Positions 19,005 through 27,986 of a stretch of 64,000 bases of DNA are shown piece after piece. The position numbers and the translations under genes were made by a program. This DNA comes from Poriferisodalis sp965214215 (GTDB lineage Bacteria > Actinomycetota > Acidimicrobiia > Acidimicrobiales > Poriferisodalaceae): NCBI RefSeq assembly GCF_965214215.1, contig NZ_CBDCBD010000003.1:434001-498000 (forward strand), given 5' to 3'. The notes under the pieces were generated by a model, which searched no databases, had not been told where the DNA came from, and saw only the letters and a list, made by a program, of their open reading frames with translations. The number at the start of each line of letters is the position of its first letter. Position 1 is the stretch's first letter.

Positions 19005-19208
19005 CTAGCTAGGCGGGTTCAGCGTTCCGTCGAATCCCTGGTTGTGGCTGCCGTCGCACATCGGCTTGGTGTTCGAGTCGCCGCAACGACACAGCGCCAC
19101 GACCGAGTCGCTGTCGGCAACCGTGTTCCCCTCGTGGTCGTCGATTTGACACAAACCACGGACCAGCAGCGGTCCGTTGTTCAGAACTGTCACCGTGACA
19201 TCAGCCAT
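19005..19208 (-). CDS. CDGSH iron-sulfur domain protein
   Basis: A 67-residue protein carrying one CDGSH motif: CRCGDSNTKPMCDGSH, with three Cys and one His that bind a [2Fe-2S] cluster. Bacterial single-CDGSH proteins are thought to act in redox sensing or cluster handling. ATG 19208 is chosen because GGGAG lies 6 bases upstream. This start overlaps the stop of the HelD gene by 8 bases, so the two are probably co-translated. A longer frame from 19343 is only a shadow within HelD. Confidence 0.9.
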   Translation of the reverse strand: MADVTVTVLNNGPLLVRGLCQIDDHEGNTVADSDSVVALCRCGDSNTKPMCDGSHNQGFDGTLNPPS

Positions 19209-21615
19209 GTGCATCTCCCGAGCTTTCTTCGACCGCATCGGCGTGTGCGGCAGCGCGGCCAGTGTTGCACGACTCGGCACCGCATGATGCAACCGCCGAG
19301 CGGAGCGGTTCGGGCAGCGGCCGCGACGACACCACCGCGACACGCTTGGTCGCCCGTGTCAGCGCCACATACAACGCCCGCAGCCCTTGAGGCTCCTCAT
19401 CGACCATGTCGGCAGGCTCCACGACCACCACGCCGTCGGTCTCGAGGCCCTTGCATAGCCGCACCGGCGTCAGGGTCACGTGGGGGTGCAGCGCACCGGT
19501 GGCGTTGCGGCTCGCAGCAGTGGCCCGCCCGAAATCCACGCCAGCATCTTCCAGCAGCGCCGCTATGTCGTCCATATGGTGCAGTGGCGACACCACCAAC
19601 ATGTTCCCGCCATCGAGCGCCGCTGACTCAGTCGTCACCGTCTCGAGCACTGCCTGAGCCAGCAGGGAGCGCTCAACGTCAGACCCGTTCGTGGCAACCA
19701 TCTCTTCCCGCTCTTGTTCCCCGTCCTCATTCGACTCGGGCTCACGGGCCGCTCGGGCCACGGCTTCGCCCGAAGGCTCAGCCTCTGCACCGGCTTGCGC
19801 TGACACGAAGCGCGGCGGCGTGCCTTCGATGCGCACCGCAGCAGGCGGGGCCAGGCCGGGCGCTGCCGCGGCGAGCACCTGGTTGGCGAGTTCGAGGCTG
19901 GGTTGGGGGATGCGATAGCTCAGCGTCAGATCGGACAGCCGCGGCTCCGCCGGCCCCGACGGCAGGTGGTCCAGAATCTCCTGCCAGTTCGACGGGGCAT
20001 GCGCAGATGTCGCCTGGGCGATGTCGCCCACCAGCGTCATCGAGCCGTTGAGCGACCGTCTGGCGATCATGCGCAGCGCCATCGGCGGCTGGTCCTGGCA
20101 TTCGTCGACCACGATGTGGCCGTAGGTGCGCACCTCGGTGTCGCTGCGTCGCTTACGCGAGCGAGACCGAGGGCCCAGCACGGCATATGCCTCGTCGAGC
20201 AGCGGCACGTCGGCGTCGCTCCACTCGTAGTCGTCCTCGCTGTCCTCCCGGGCGCGCCACAGGTGTTCCCACTCGGCCTCGTTCAGCGTTCCGGCAGCCG
20301 CAGACCGCAGCAGCGCGCGTGAGCCGTAGAGGTCGCGCAGCAGCTGGGCGGGGGTCAGCAGCGGCCACATGCGTTCGAACGCCGCCATGACGTCGGGATG
20401 GCGAGCGAAGCGCTCGCGCAGCTTGGACGGGTCGGGTCGGCGCCGGTGCGAGGCCGACATGGCCGAATAGACCGCCTGCTCCACATAGGAGCGGCCGGCG
20501 TTGTGATGGCGGAAACGCCGGCGAGCCTCGGCCACGATGGCGCGCGACGTGCTCGCAGCCAAGGTGACATAACCCAGGCCGAAGTCGAGCCGCAGATCGC
20601 TGCGCAGGGGGCGCTGGCGATCCCGCACCGCATTCGAGATGACCTGCGACATGGCGGCATCGCCCTTGATGCGAGCCACGTCGGGCGCGTCGGCCAGGCG
20701 GATGCGCACCTCGGGGAAGATCTCGTTGAACAGGTCGGCGAGCACGAACAGGTGCACGCCGGCCTCGCCCAGGCTGGGCAGGACGCGCTCGACGTAGCGC
20801 AGGAACAATCGGTTGGGGCCGATAACGAGCACGCCCTGGCCGGACAGCGGGAACCGGTACGTGTACAGCAGGTAGGCAGCACGGTGCAGCGCCACGATGG
20901 TCTTGCCGGTGCCGGGACCGCCCTGGCACACCAGGATGCCCTTGCGGGGGCTGCGGATGATCTCGTCCTGCTCGGCCTGGATGGTGGCCACCACCTGGCG
21001 CAGCTGGCCGTCGCGACGCTGGGTGAGCGCGGCGTACAGCGCCCCGTGAGCGACGAGCTGGGGGCGGTCGCCGTTGGCGGAGGCGCCGTCGAGCGCATCG
21101 AGGTCGAAGATCTCGTCTTCGAGGTCCGACAGGATCCGGCCGCGGCACACGAAGTGCCGCCGGCGCAGCAATCCCAGCGGGTTGCCGCCCGTAGCCCGGA
21201 AGAACGGCTCCGCGATCGGGGCTCGCCAGTCAACTACGACGGGTTCCTGCCGCTCGTCTGCGACAGCGAGCCGGCCGATGTAGAAGGTCTCGCTGGGGCC
21301 GGTGGCGTCCGGCACCTGCGCGTCGGCGCTTGTCTTCGCTGTGTTGGACGTCACTGAGTTCGACGTCACTGAGTTCGTCTTCGCTGCGCGGTCGATGCGG
21401 CCGAACACCAGCGACGACGAGCCGAGCTCGAGCTGGCTCAGACGCCCAGCCACGGCATCTTCGATCACATCGCGTTCGAATCTGGCCTGCCGGGTGCCGC
21501 CGCGGCCCACCTCGACCATCTCTCGCAACCGCCTCGCCCGCTGCCTGGACGACTCCAGCAACGCGTACGCGCGGTCAATATGAGCTTGTTCTGCCTGAAT
21601 TTCCGGATGGCTCAC
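19201..21615 (-). CDS. helD: HelD-like UvrD/Rep-family helicase (RNA polymerase-associated)
   Basis: An 804-residue superfamily 1 ATPase. The N-terminal coiled-coil (about 1-60, EQAHIDRAYALLESSRQRAR) and the VVDWRAPIAEPFF segment are typical of HelD, which binds RNA polymerase and helps recycle stalled enzyme. Walker A is GGPGTGKT and the Walker B region is VVDECQDQP. The C-terminal helicase motif LYVALTRATKRV is present. GTG 21615 is preferred over ATG 21684 because the longer frame would overlap the lnt gene; no clear ribosome site marks either. Two oddities: an NSVTSNSVTSN repeat near the N-terminus, and a stretch near the C-terminal third (GEAVARAAREPES, EQEREE) encoded by a copy of the dispersed repeat. 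Confidence 0.86.
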   Translation of the reverse strand: MSHPEIQAEQAHIDRAYALLESSRQRARRLREMVEVGRGGTRQARFERDVIEDAVAGRLSQLELGSSSLVFGRIDRAAKTNSVTSNSVTSNTAKTSADAQVPDATGPSETFYIGRLAVADERQEPVVVDWRAPIAEPFFRATGGNPLGLLRRRHFVCRGRILSDLEDEIFDLDALDGASANGDRPQLVAHGALYAALTQRRDGQLRQVVATIQAEQDEIIRSPRKGILVCQGGPGTGKTIVALHRAAYLLYTYRFPLSGQGVLVIGPNRLFLRYVERVLPSLGEAGVHLFVLADLFNEIFPEVRIRLADAPDVARIKGDAAMSQVISNAVRDRQRPLRSDLRLDFGLGYVTLAASTSRAIVAEARRRFRHHNAGRSYVEQAVYSAMSASHRRRPDPSKLRERFARHPDVMAAFERMWPLLTPAQLLRDLYGSRALLRSAAAGTLNEAEWEHLWRAREDSEDDYEWSDADVPLLDEAYAVLGPRSRSRKRRSDTEVRTYGHIVVDECQDQPPMALRMIARRSLNGSMTLVGDIAQATSAHAPSNWQEILDHLPSGPAEPRLSDLTLSYRIPQPSLELANQVLAAAAPGLAPPAAVRIEGTPPRFVSAQAGAEAEPSGEAVARAAREPESNEDGEQEREEMVATNGSDVERSLLAQAVLETVTTESAALDGGNMLVVSPLHHMDDIAALLEDAGVDFGRATAASRNATGALHPHVTLTPVRLCKGLETDGVVVVEPADMVDEEPQGLRALYVALTRATKRVAVVSSRPLPEPLRSAVASCGAESCNTGRAAAHADAVEESSGDAHG
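19705..19770 (-). repeat. Dispersed element copy 1, inside the HelD coding region
   Basis: Read on the minus strand it contains GGCGAAGCCGTGGCCCGAGC, then GGCCCGTGAGC and, after a spacer, GAACAAGAGCGGGAA. The same blocks occur in intergenic DNA at 47202-47278 and 63455-63529 and in weaker form at 29984-30040. Here the element is translated in frame. Confidence 0.65.
21335..21390 (-). repeat. In-frame 15 bp tandem repeat in HelD
   Basis: The unit GACGTCACTGAGTTC occurs twice in tandem, with further partial similarity on both sides. It encodes the NSVTSNSVTSN stretch. The 15 bp period preserves the frame. Confidence 0.6.
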
Positions 21616-21649
21616 GCTTGGCCCGTCACCGTTTTGAGGCTGATCAAGG

Positions 21650-23113
21650 CTACTCGCGGCGCACCCGCAGCCAAAGCAACGCATGCCCGCCCAGCACGGC
21701 GGCAGCCAGCACGATCAGGGGCCACGATCCCAACACCGTCGCCGGGGTGGATCCCGAACGGAGGTCGACATCGGCACTCAACACGACGGCTTCGCGCAGC
21801 TCGCTGCGGCGGGCGATATCGCCGTCGGGCGACACGATGGCGCTGTAGCCGGTGGTGGACGACTGCAGCACCCAGCGTCCTGTCTCGACGGCGCGCAGCC
21901 GTGCGCTGGCGAGCGACTGGGCGGGTACCGCGGATGTGCTGTACGACGACGCCAGGGTGGGATTGGCGATGATGCGACCGCCGGCTCGCACGCCGTCGCG
22001 CACGAGGTCGGCGAAGTACACCTCGAAGGACGTCACGACGGCGATGTCGCCCAGCGAGGTCGCCAGCAGTCCGGGCCCCTCGCCAGCGATGGCTTCCCGG
22101 GAGATCAGCGACAGATCAGCGAAGGGCTCCACCACGCTGCGCAGCGGCACATACTCGCCGAACGGCACGAGGTGGGCCTTGTCGTAGCGGCCAGACAGCC
22201 CCCCGTCAGGGTTGATCGCAACTGTGGTGTTGCGGAAGCGCTCGGCATCGGCGGCACGCTCGTAGAAGTTGGCGATCAGGACTAGGTCGCGCCGCTCCGC
22301 CAGCGATTCCAGCTCGGCGAGACGGCCCGAATCCTCGAGCGGTGCGTCGCTGGACGTGCTGCTCTCGCTCCACACCATGAGGTCGGCGTCGCCCTGCCAG
22401 GCGCCGGTGGCCTCCAGGTGCCGGAGGCGCACGCTGCGCTGGGGTGTATCGACGTTGGTGCCGAGTTCGCCGCCCGCTTGGACAACGGCTGCGGTAATGG
22501 TGCCGTCGATGGCGGTGGCGGGCCAGGCCAGCGCCGCGATGGGGACGCCGATGGCGAAGAGCGCAGGCCATGAGACCGCGCTCCATTCGCGCGCGCAGAG
22601 CCCTTCGACGATGACAGCGCCCGCGCCCACGAGCGCAATCACTCCCAGCGGCCCGGCCAAGACTGCTGCGCCCAGCCATGGCCCGTCGACTTGGCCGAGC
22701 GCAAGGTTGGACATCGGCACGCCGCCGAACGGGATGGCCCAGCGAACGGCCTCGCCCGCCACCAGGGCAGCGGGAATGCCGACTGAGCGCCAGCGGGCGC
22801 CAGCGGAGATGAGCGACAGCGGCAGCGCCATGATGAGCGACTCGACAGGCACGGCCGCGATCCAGCCCGGCACGGTCAGCTCAGTCATCCAGAACAGCCC
22901 GAGCACGTACGCGCCCAGCCAGAAGGCGATGCCCACTTCGAAACGGTCGCGCCAGCGCTCTGCGCCGCGATGGCAGAAACGCAGCCACAGCCCCAGACCG
23001 ATCGGGCCGAGCGGCCACAGCCCCCACGGCGGCAGCGACAGCATCGTGAGCGCCCCGAGCATGAGCGCAAGGCCGTCGCGCAGCAGCCGGCGAGACCTCA
23101 CCGGTCGATTCAC
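21650..23113 (-). CDS. lnt: Apolipoprotein N-acyltransferase-like protein with a substituted catalytic cysteine
   Basis: A protein of about 487 residues with several membrane helices in the N-terminal 220 residues and a C-terminal nitrilase-like domain. Lnt adds the third acyl chain to lipoproteins at the outer face of the membrane. The catalytic Glu (VWSESSTS) and Lys (YDKAHLVPFGEYVP) are present. The position of the nucleophilic Cys, normally in an I-C-Y/F/W-E context, reads VVTSFEVYF, with Ser from a TCC codon. A Ser there is not expected to give normal Lnt activity. The frame extends to 23290, but the first 59 residues are basic, low complexity and overlap the upstream oxidase gene; GTG 23113 is my preferred start. 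Confidence 0.85.
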   Translation of the reverse strand: MNRPVRSRRLLRDGLALMLGALTMLSLPPWGLWPLGPIGLGLWLRFCHRGAERWRDRFEVGIAFWLGAYVLGLFWMTELTVPGWIAAVPVESLIMALPLSLISAGARWRSVGIPAALVAGEAVRWAIPFGGVPMSNLALGQVDGPWLGAAVLAGPLGVIALVGAGAVIVEGLCAREWSAVSWPALFAIGVPIAALAWPATAIDGTITAAVVQAGGELGTNVDTPQRSVRLRHLEATGAWQGDADLMVWSESSTSSDAPLEDSGRLAELESLAERRDLVLIANFYERAADAERFRNTTVAINPDGGLSGRYDKAHLVPFGEYVPLRSVVEPFADLSLISREAIAGEGPGLLATSLGDIAVVTSFEVYFADLVRDGVRAGGRIIANPTLASSYSTSAVPAQSLASARLRAVETGRWVLQSSTTGYSAIVSPDGDIARRSELREAVVLSADVDLRSGSTPATVLGSWPLIVLAAAVLGGHALLWLRVRRE

Positions 23114-23174
23114 GGCGACGGCGTGGCGACGATTCGACCGTCGCACAGCAGCCGATCGGCGACGCCGGCTCGAC

Positions 23175-24743
23175 TCACGGCGAGCTAGATGCCCGGTCCG
23201 AGCCGAGGTGCCGCACGACCGCTGCTGCGGCTTCGTTGCCCTGCCGGATGCATGCCGGGATGCCAAGTCCCCGGTAGGCGGCACCGGCAACGAACACGCC
23301 AGGCATCTCGCGAGCGAGTACCTCGGAGATCCGATCGACGAGATGACCGTGTCCGGGCCGGTACTGCGGCAGAGACTGCGGCCAGCGCGAGACCCGCCAC
23401 GCAGTGACCGCGTCGGGTTCGCGCAGGCCCCGCAGCGGCGGAAGGCTCGACAGCTCTTCGGTCACAGTCTCGGTGAGCTCGCGGTCGTCGAGGCGCGTGT
23501 GGCGGTCGTCGTCATCCCGGCCGACCGAGATGCGCAGAACCGCGTGGGCGGGGCCGGCGTCGGCGCTGTCGCTGCGGTCGCCGCCGGACCACTGCGGCCA
23601 CTTCGCCGACCCGTAACTGCAGGCCGTGGCCAGCAAGCCGGTGTCCCGGGTGACCAGGAAGCCGGCCTCGGTCGGCGCATCGATGGCATCGGGGCGCACG
23701 CTGAGCGTCACTACGGCAACCGACGCGTACTTGATGAGTCCGAGCGCAGCGGCAGTGTCGGGCGCGGCGGGCAGCATCTGAGCCGCCGCATGTGCGGGTG
23801 CAGCAATGATCACCGCATCTGCGTCGAGCGCCTCAGACCCGGTGTGCACGGCGAACCGCGTTCCGGGGCGCCGGATGGCTTGCACCGGGGTGCCCAGCCG
23901 AAGGATGCACCCATCCAGCCGCTCCATCAGGGCCTGGGCCAGCCGACCCATCCCGCCTTCGAAGCTGCCGAAGATCGGTGCGGGGCCCGACTTGCCCGAA
24001 GCACGTGCGACTGGGGCCGGCTGCATCCGGCGCAGTCCCCGCATGAGCGAGCGACTGCGTCCGAGTGCTTCGCTCAGCATGGGTGCCGACGTCGCCGCGT
24101 CGAGCCGGTTGATGTCGCCTGCGCTGATGCTGCCGAGTAGCGGGTCGACCACCTGCGACGCCACGGCCGCTCCGAGCCGGCACCGAACGATGTCGCCCAC
24201 AGTGAGGGGACTCGGCCGAACTCGCACGGTGCCGGACGCACTGGCGGCAGCCGCTGCCGCGTCTAGCCGGTCGATCGCATCGCGGTGCAATCGGCGCGCC
24301 GTAAACCGGCGCGGCAGGACATAGTCGGCTGCGGCGCGCAGCGTGCCCGCCGGGCCCAGCAACGGGGAGCGGATGAGCGGGCCGAGCCGAGTCGGCACGC
24401 CGCCCACCAGCCCATCGGGAAGGGGCGTGAGCTCCGGCCCGGGCGTGCCCGGATGTGCCACCGAGGCACCTCCGACCGCCGGTGAGATGCGTTCGGTCGA
24501 GATGCCCAGCTCGTCGCAGAGCTCGATCGCCCACGGCACTCGCAGCAAGAAAGCATCAGCACCTTCGTCGACGGGGCGGCCTTCGAATGGCGTCGAGAGA
24601 ATCTTGCCGCCCAAGCGTTCGGCGCTGTCGATCAGCACCACCCGGGGCACCGCAGTCGCCGCGTCAGCGGGATGCAGCAGGCGGTACGCAGCAGTCAGCC
24701 CCGATATGCCGCCACCGACGACGATGACTCGGTTAGGTGCCAT
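23175..24743 (-). CDS. hemY: Protoporphyrinogen/coproporphyrinogen III oxidase (HemY/CgoX type)
   Basis: A 522-residue FAD enzyme. It has the N-terminal dinucleotide-binding motif VVGGGISGLTAAYRL, then DSAERLGGKI and the conserved C-terminal FVAGAAYRGLGIPACI segment. It oxidises porphyrinogens in late haem synthesis. In actinobacteria this type normally converts coproporphyrinogen III to coproporphyrin III, upstream of ferrochelatase and ChdC; a ChdC gene lies at 46.5 kb. hemE is immediately upstream, transcribed in the same direction. CgoX would be the modern name if the substrate is coproporphyrinogen. Confidence 0.92.
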   Translation of the reverse strand: MAPNRVIVVGGGISGLTAAYRLLHPADAATAVPRVVLIDSAERLGGKILSTPFEGRPVDEGADAFLLRVPWAIELCDELGISTERISPAVGGASVAHPGTPGPELTPLPDGLVGGVPTRLGPLIRSPLLGPAGTLRAAADYVLPRRFTARRLHRDAIDRLDAAAAAASASGTVRVRPSPLTVGDIVRCRLGAAVASQVVDPLLGSISAGDINRLDAATSAPMLSEALGRSRSLMRGLRRMQPAPVARASGKSGPAPIFGSFEGGMGRLAQALMERLDGCILRLGTPVQAIRRPGTRFAVHTGSEALDADAVIIAAPAHAAAQMLPAAPDTAAALGLIKYASVAVVTLSVRPDAIDAPTEAGFLVTRDTGLLATACSYGSAKWPQWSGGDRSDSADAGPAHAVLRISVGRDDDDRHTRLDDRELTETVTEELSSLPPLRGLREPDAVTAWRVSRWPQSLPQYRPGHGHLVDRISEVLAREMPGVFVAGAAYRGLGIPACIRQGNEAAAAVVRHLGSDRASSSP

Positions 24744-24795
24744 GACTACACATCAACATGACGACTGGGCGCCATGACATAGTCTCTCGGCTCGT

Positions 24796-25908
24796 TCACT
24801 CGTGCTGACCCGCGTACGTCGGCTCGTACGCGTGCACATAGTCGGTCAGCTGCTCGAGCACTGCGGGATCGGTGGCGGGCAGCACGCCGTGGCCCAGGTT
24901 GAAGATGTAGCCGGGCTGCTGGGTGCCCTCGGCCAAGATGCGGTCGGCCGCGGTGCGCACGGCGGACCATCCGGCCAGGCACAGCACCGGATCTAGGTTT
25001 CCCTGCAGCGCAACGCCGGCACCCACTCGCTGGCGAGCTGCGCTGAGCGGCACCCGCCAGTCCACGCCCACCACATCGGCCCCTACTTGGGCCATCTGGT
25101 CGAGCAGCTCGCCGGTGCCGACGCCGAAATGCGCCCGTGGCACGCCGAGGTCGGCCAGCTCGTCGAAAACCCGCTTGCTGTGCGGCGCCACGAATGCGGC
25201 ATAGTCCGCCGGCGACAGCGTGCCCGCCCACGAGTCGAACAGCTGCAGCGCGCTGGCACCGGCGAGCACCTGCGAGCGCATGGATGCCACCGCAATCGCG
25301 GCCAGACGCTCCATGAGATCGTGCCACAGCGCCGCGTCGGTGTGCATCAGCGCCTTGGTGATCTCGTGCTGGCGAGACGGGCGGCCCTCGATTAGGTAGC
25401 TCGCCACGGTGAACGGCGCCCCGGCGAACCCGACGAGCGGCACGTCGAGCTCGGCTGCCAGCAGGCGCACCGTCTCGAGCACGTAGGGGGTGTGGGCCTC
25501 GGCGTCCAGCACTGGCAAGCGGTCGAGGTCGGCGCGGCTGCGCAGCGGTTCGGCGGCTACCGGACCCACGCCGGGCACCACATCGATCCCGAAGCCCACT
25601 GCTGCCGCGGGCACCACGATGTCGGAGAACAGCACTGCCGCATCGACGCCGTAGCGCCGAACCGGCTGCAGTGTGATCTCTGCTGCGGTGGCCGGGTCGG
25701 CGATGGCGTCGAGAATGCTGCCCTCGCCGCGCAGCGCCCGGTACTCCGGCAGCGAGCGACCGGCCTGGCGCTGGAACCACACCGGCACCCGCTCGGTCGG
25801 CTGGCAGCGCGCCGCACGCAAGTACGGACTGGCGCTCATTCGGTGAGCGGGATGATCCGTCGGCAGCGCTCCAGCGTGCGCCGCGGCAACCTCAGGAGTG
25901 TCAGCCAT
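24796..25908 (-). CDS. hemE: Uroporphyrinogen decarboxylase
   Basis: A 370-residue cytosolic enzyme that removes four carboxylates from uroporphyrinogen III to give coproporphyrinogen III. The substrate-binding N-terminal motif PVWFQRQAGRSLPEY is present (commonly WxMRQAGR; here the Met is Gln). The catalytic Asp region FSDIVVPA follows, and the family end near NLGHGVLPATDP is intact. The start at ATG 25908 adds about 25 residues beyond the usual N-terminus; an internal ATG (MSASPYLRAA) is an alternative. It precedes hemY by 52 bases and is probably cotranscribed. Confidence 0.95.
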   Translation of the reverse strand: MADTPEVAAAHAGALPTDHPAHRMSASPYLRAARCQPTERVPVWFQRQAGRSLPEYRALRGEGSILDAIADPATAAEITLQPVRRYGVDAAVLFSDIVVPAAAVGFGIDVVPGVGPVAAEPLRSRADLDRLPVLDAEAHTPYVLETVRLLAAELDVPLVGFAGAPFTVASYLIEGRPSRQHEITKALMHTDAALWHDLMERLAAIAVASMRSQVLAGASALQLFDSWAGTLSPADYAAFVAPHSKRVFDELADLGVPRAHFGVGTGELLDQMAQVGADVVGVDWRVPLSAARQRVGAGVALQGNLDPVLCLAGWSAVRTAADRILAEGTQQPGYIFNLGHGVLPATDPAVLEQLTDYVHAYEPTYAGQHE

Positions 25909-25974
25909 GGGTTGCGAACGGTACCGGCGCGAGCCGAACTCACAATTCTCGAAGGTCCACCAGGGCCAGCCGCT

Positions 25975-26095
25975 GTGTTATGCGAGGCTGACTGGCTCGC
26001 CGCGGCCGGCCCGCTGGGCCATGCCGCGCAGCTCAGTGTTATGCGAGGCTGACTGGCTCGCCGCGGCCGGCCCGCTGGGCCATGCCGCGCAGCTC
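25975..26095. repeat. Perfect 60 bp direct duplication, 61 bp period
   Basis: Positions 25975-26034 and 26036-26095 are identical over 60 bases with one extra A between them. The second copy encodes the last residues (GMAQRAGRGEPVSLA) and stop codon of the small gene at 26039-26392; the first lies just beyond its stop. Perfect identity implies a recent event. Confidence 0.95.
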
Positions 26096-26392
26096 CTCAG
26101 GGGTGCAGCCATCCTGCCGATGCGCCTGATCGGGCAGCGAGGAGAGCGAAGCCGACTCAAGAGCAGCCAGCTTGTCCATGACTTCCCCGAAACCGACATG
26201 GCCGAGAAGTCCTTCGAGCAGCGCCTTCGACATCCCGGCCTCATTCCAGTCGATGCATGAGACATCGAATCCCGCAACGTCGACCAGCGCCCGGAACGCG
26301 TCGCGCTGGACGGACTCTGACTGAAAATCGTTGACGGCTGCTGCGATTTCCGGCATGACTTCCAGCAAAGCGCCGAGCTGCGTGTCGCTCAC
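26039..26392 (-). CDS. Hypothetical protein (117 aa) with a duplicated 3' end
   Basis: I do not recognise this family. The protein is acidic and mainly helical, with no membrane segment or signal peptide. It begins MSDTQLGALLEVMPEIAAAV from GTG 26392, with AGGAG placed 8 bases upstream, which supports that start. Its C-terminus (PEELRGMAQRAGRGEPVSLA) is encoded by the proximal copy of a 60 bp tandem duplication. It stands alone between hemE (same strand) and a divergent glycosyltransferase gene. Confidence 0.65.
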   Translation of the reverse strand: MSDTQLGALLEVMPEIAAAVNDFQSESVQRDAFRALVDVAGFDVSCIDWNEAGMSKALLEGLLGHVGFGEVMDKLAALESASLSSLPDQAHRQDGCTPEELRGMAQRAGRGEPVSLA

Positions 26393-26573
26393 CCTGCGGA
26401 CTCCTCGCAGTCAACCGTTGTTTCGCAGCGTACTCGCGTGACAAGAGAGTCCTACGCGGCATTCGGGGAGCAGGTCAGCCAGTAGCCTCACGCGACCTTG
26501 ACGAGCCTGCCTGCTCGATCCGGCTATGCCGGGCTTTCGCTCGCCGGGTTCTCGCTTTCCGACGGAGGCTGCG

Positions 26574-27986
26574 ATGGGTCCCGACCCCGGGCCAGCAGAC
26601 ATGCAGCCCAGCGACTGGCGGGCCGACGCGCAGCTCTCTGGCGGGCCAGCCGACAGTGCCCCCGCCGACACTGCCCCTGATGACACCGGGCCGCCGCTGC
26701 GAATCGCGCTGCTGACCTACCGCGGCCACCCCTGGGTCGGCGGCCAGGGAATCTACGTCCGCCACCTCGCCCGGGAACTCGCAGCCCTCGGCCACAGCGT
26801 CGAGGTGTTCAGCGGGCCGCCTTACCCGCACCTCGACGAGGGCATCAAGCTGACCGAGCTGCCCAGCTTGGACCTGTACCGCATGCCCGACCCGTTCCGG
26901 GTGCCCAAGCTGGCCGAATTTCGCTCGCCGATCGACGTGGCGGAGTGGGCGATCACCTGCACGGCCTCGTTCGCCGAGCCGCTCACGTTCAGCCTGCGGG
27001 CCTTCCAGTCGCTCCGCAGTCGGCTCGAGGATTTTGACCTCGTGCACGACAACCAGTGCCTGGGCTACGGCATCGACTGGCTGCGACGGGCGGGCATGCC
27101 CGTCCTGGGCACCGTTCATCACCCCATCACCGTCGACCGCCGCCTCGAGATCGCCCATGCGCCGAACCGGAGCAAGCGGCTCGCCATGCGGCGCTTTTAT
27201 GCGTTCACCCGCATGCAGAACCGGGTGGCCCGGCGCCTTGACCGGATCGTGACCGTGTCGACCAACAGCTTCGACGACATCGTCGCCGACCTCGGCGTGG
27301 ACCCTGCCCGGCTGAACATCGTGACGGTCGGCGTAGACCCGAACCTGTTCCGGTCGCTGCCTGAAGTGGCGCCGGTGCCGGGGCGGCTCATGACCACCGC
27401 CAGTGCGGACGTGACCATGAAGGGGCTCGCCTACCTGCTCGAAGCGCTGGCGAAGCTGCGCACCGAGGACCCCTCGCTGCACCTGGTGGTGATCGGGCGG
27501 CCGAAGGACGATTCGACGGCGAGTCGGCTGATCGATCGGCTCGACCTGGCCGGCAGCGTCGAGTTTGTGAGCGGCGTGGCTGATGAACGGATCGTCGAGC
27601 TGTACAACGAGGCTGAGCTGGCGGTGGTGCCGTCGCTGTACGAAGGGTTCTCACTGCCCGCCATCGAGGCGATGTCATGCGGGGTGCCACTGGTGGCGAC
27701 GACCGGGGGCGCTCTGCCGGAGGTGACCGGCGCCGACGGGGAGACGTGCCTGCAGGTGCCGCCCGGCGATTCGGAAGCGCTGGCTGCTCGCATCGGCTGG
27801 GCGCTGGACCAGCTCAATCTTCGTTCGACGGTGGGCGCGGCGGGCCGGGCACGGGTGCAGGCGAACTACTCGTGGGCGGCGACGGCTCGCAACACCGTGG
27901 AGCAGTATCGGGCGCTGCTGGCCGATTCCCCGGCTCGGCGGACGACGGCCCGCACGTCGCCGATCAGGGCGTTTGTCGGACGCTGA
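26574..27986 (+). CDS. Glycosyltransferase family 4 (GT-B fold)
   Basis: A 470-residue retaining glycosyltransferase. After a Pro/Asp-rich N-terminal tail of about 40 residues comes the acceptor domain (RIALLTYRGHPWVGGQGIYV). The donor domain carries the family signature YEGFSLPAIEAMSCGVPLVAT with its EX7E pair. It likely transfers a nucleotide-activated sugar to a lipid or glycan at the inner membrane face. ATG 26574 is preferred over 26526 because GGAGG lies 6 bases upstream. It overlaps the following methyltransferase gene by one base (TGATG), the first joint of a three-gene operon. Confidence 0.92.
   Translation: MGPDPGPADMQPSDWRADAQLSGGPADSAPADTAPDDTGPPLRIALLTYRGHPWVGGQGIYVRHLARELAALGHSVEVFSGPPYPHLDEGIKLTELPSLDLYRMPDPFRVPKLAEFRSPIDVAEWAITCTASFAEPLTFSLRAFQSLRSRLEDFDLVHDNQCLGYGIDWLRRAGMPVLGTVHHPITVDRRLEIAHAPNRSKRLAMRRFYAFTRMQNRVARRLDRIVTVSTNSFDDIVADLGVDPARLNIVTVGVDPNLFRSLPEVAPVPGRLMTTASADVTMKGLAYLLEALAKLRTEDPSLHLVVIGRPKDDSTASRLIDRLDLAGSVEFVSGVADERIVELYNEAELAVVPSLYEGFSLPAIEAMSCGVPLVATTGGALPEVTGADGETCLQVPPGDSEALAARIGWALDQLNLRSTVGAAGRARVQANYSWAATARNTVEQYRALLADSPARRTTARTSPIRAFVGR

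Noticed and set aside
26475..27482. 335-residue minus-strand frame
   Set aside because: Shadow of the GT4 glycosyltransferase, which has a clear ribosome site and family motifs.
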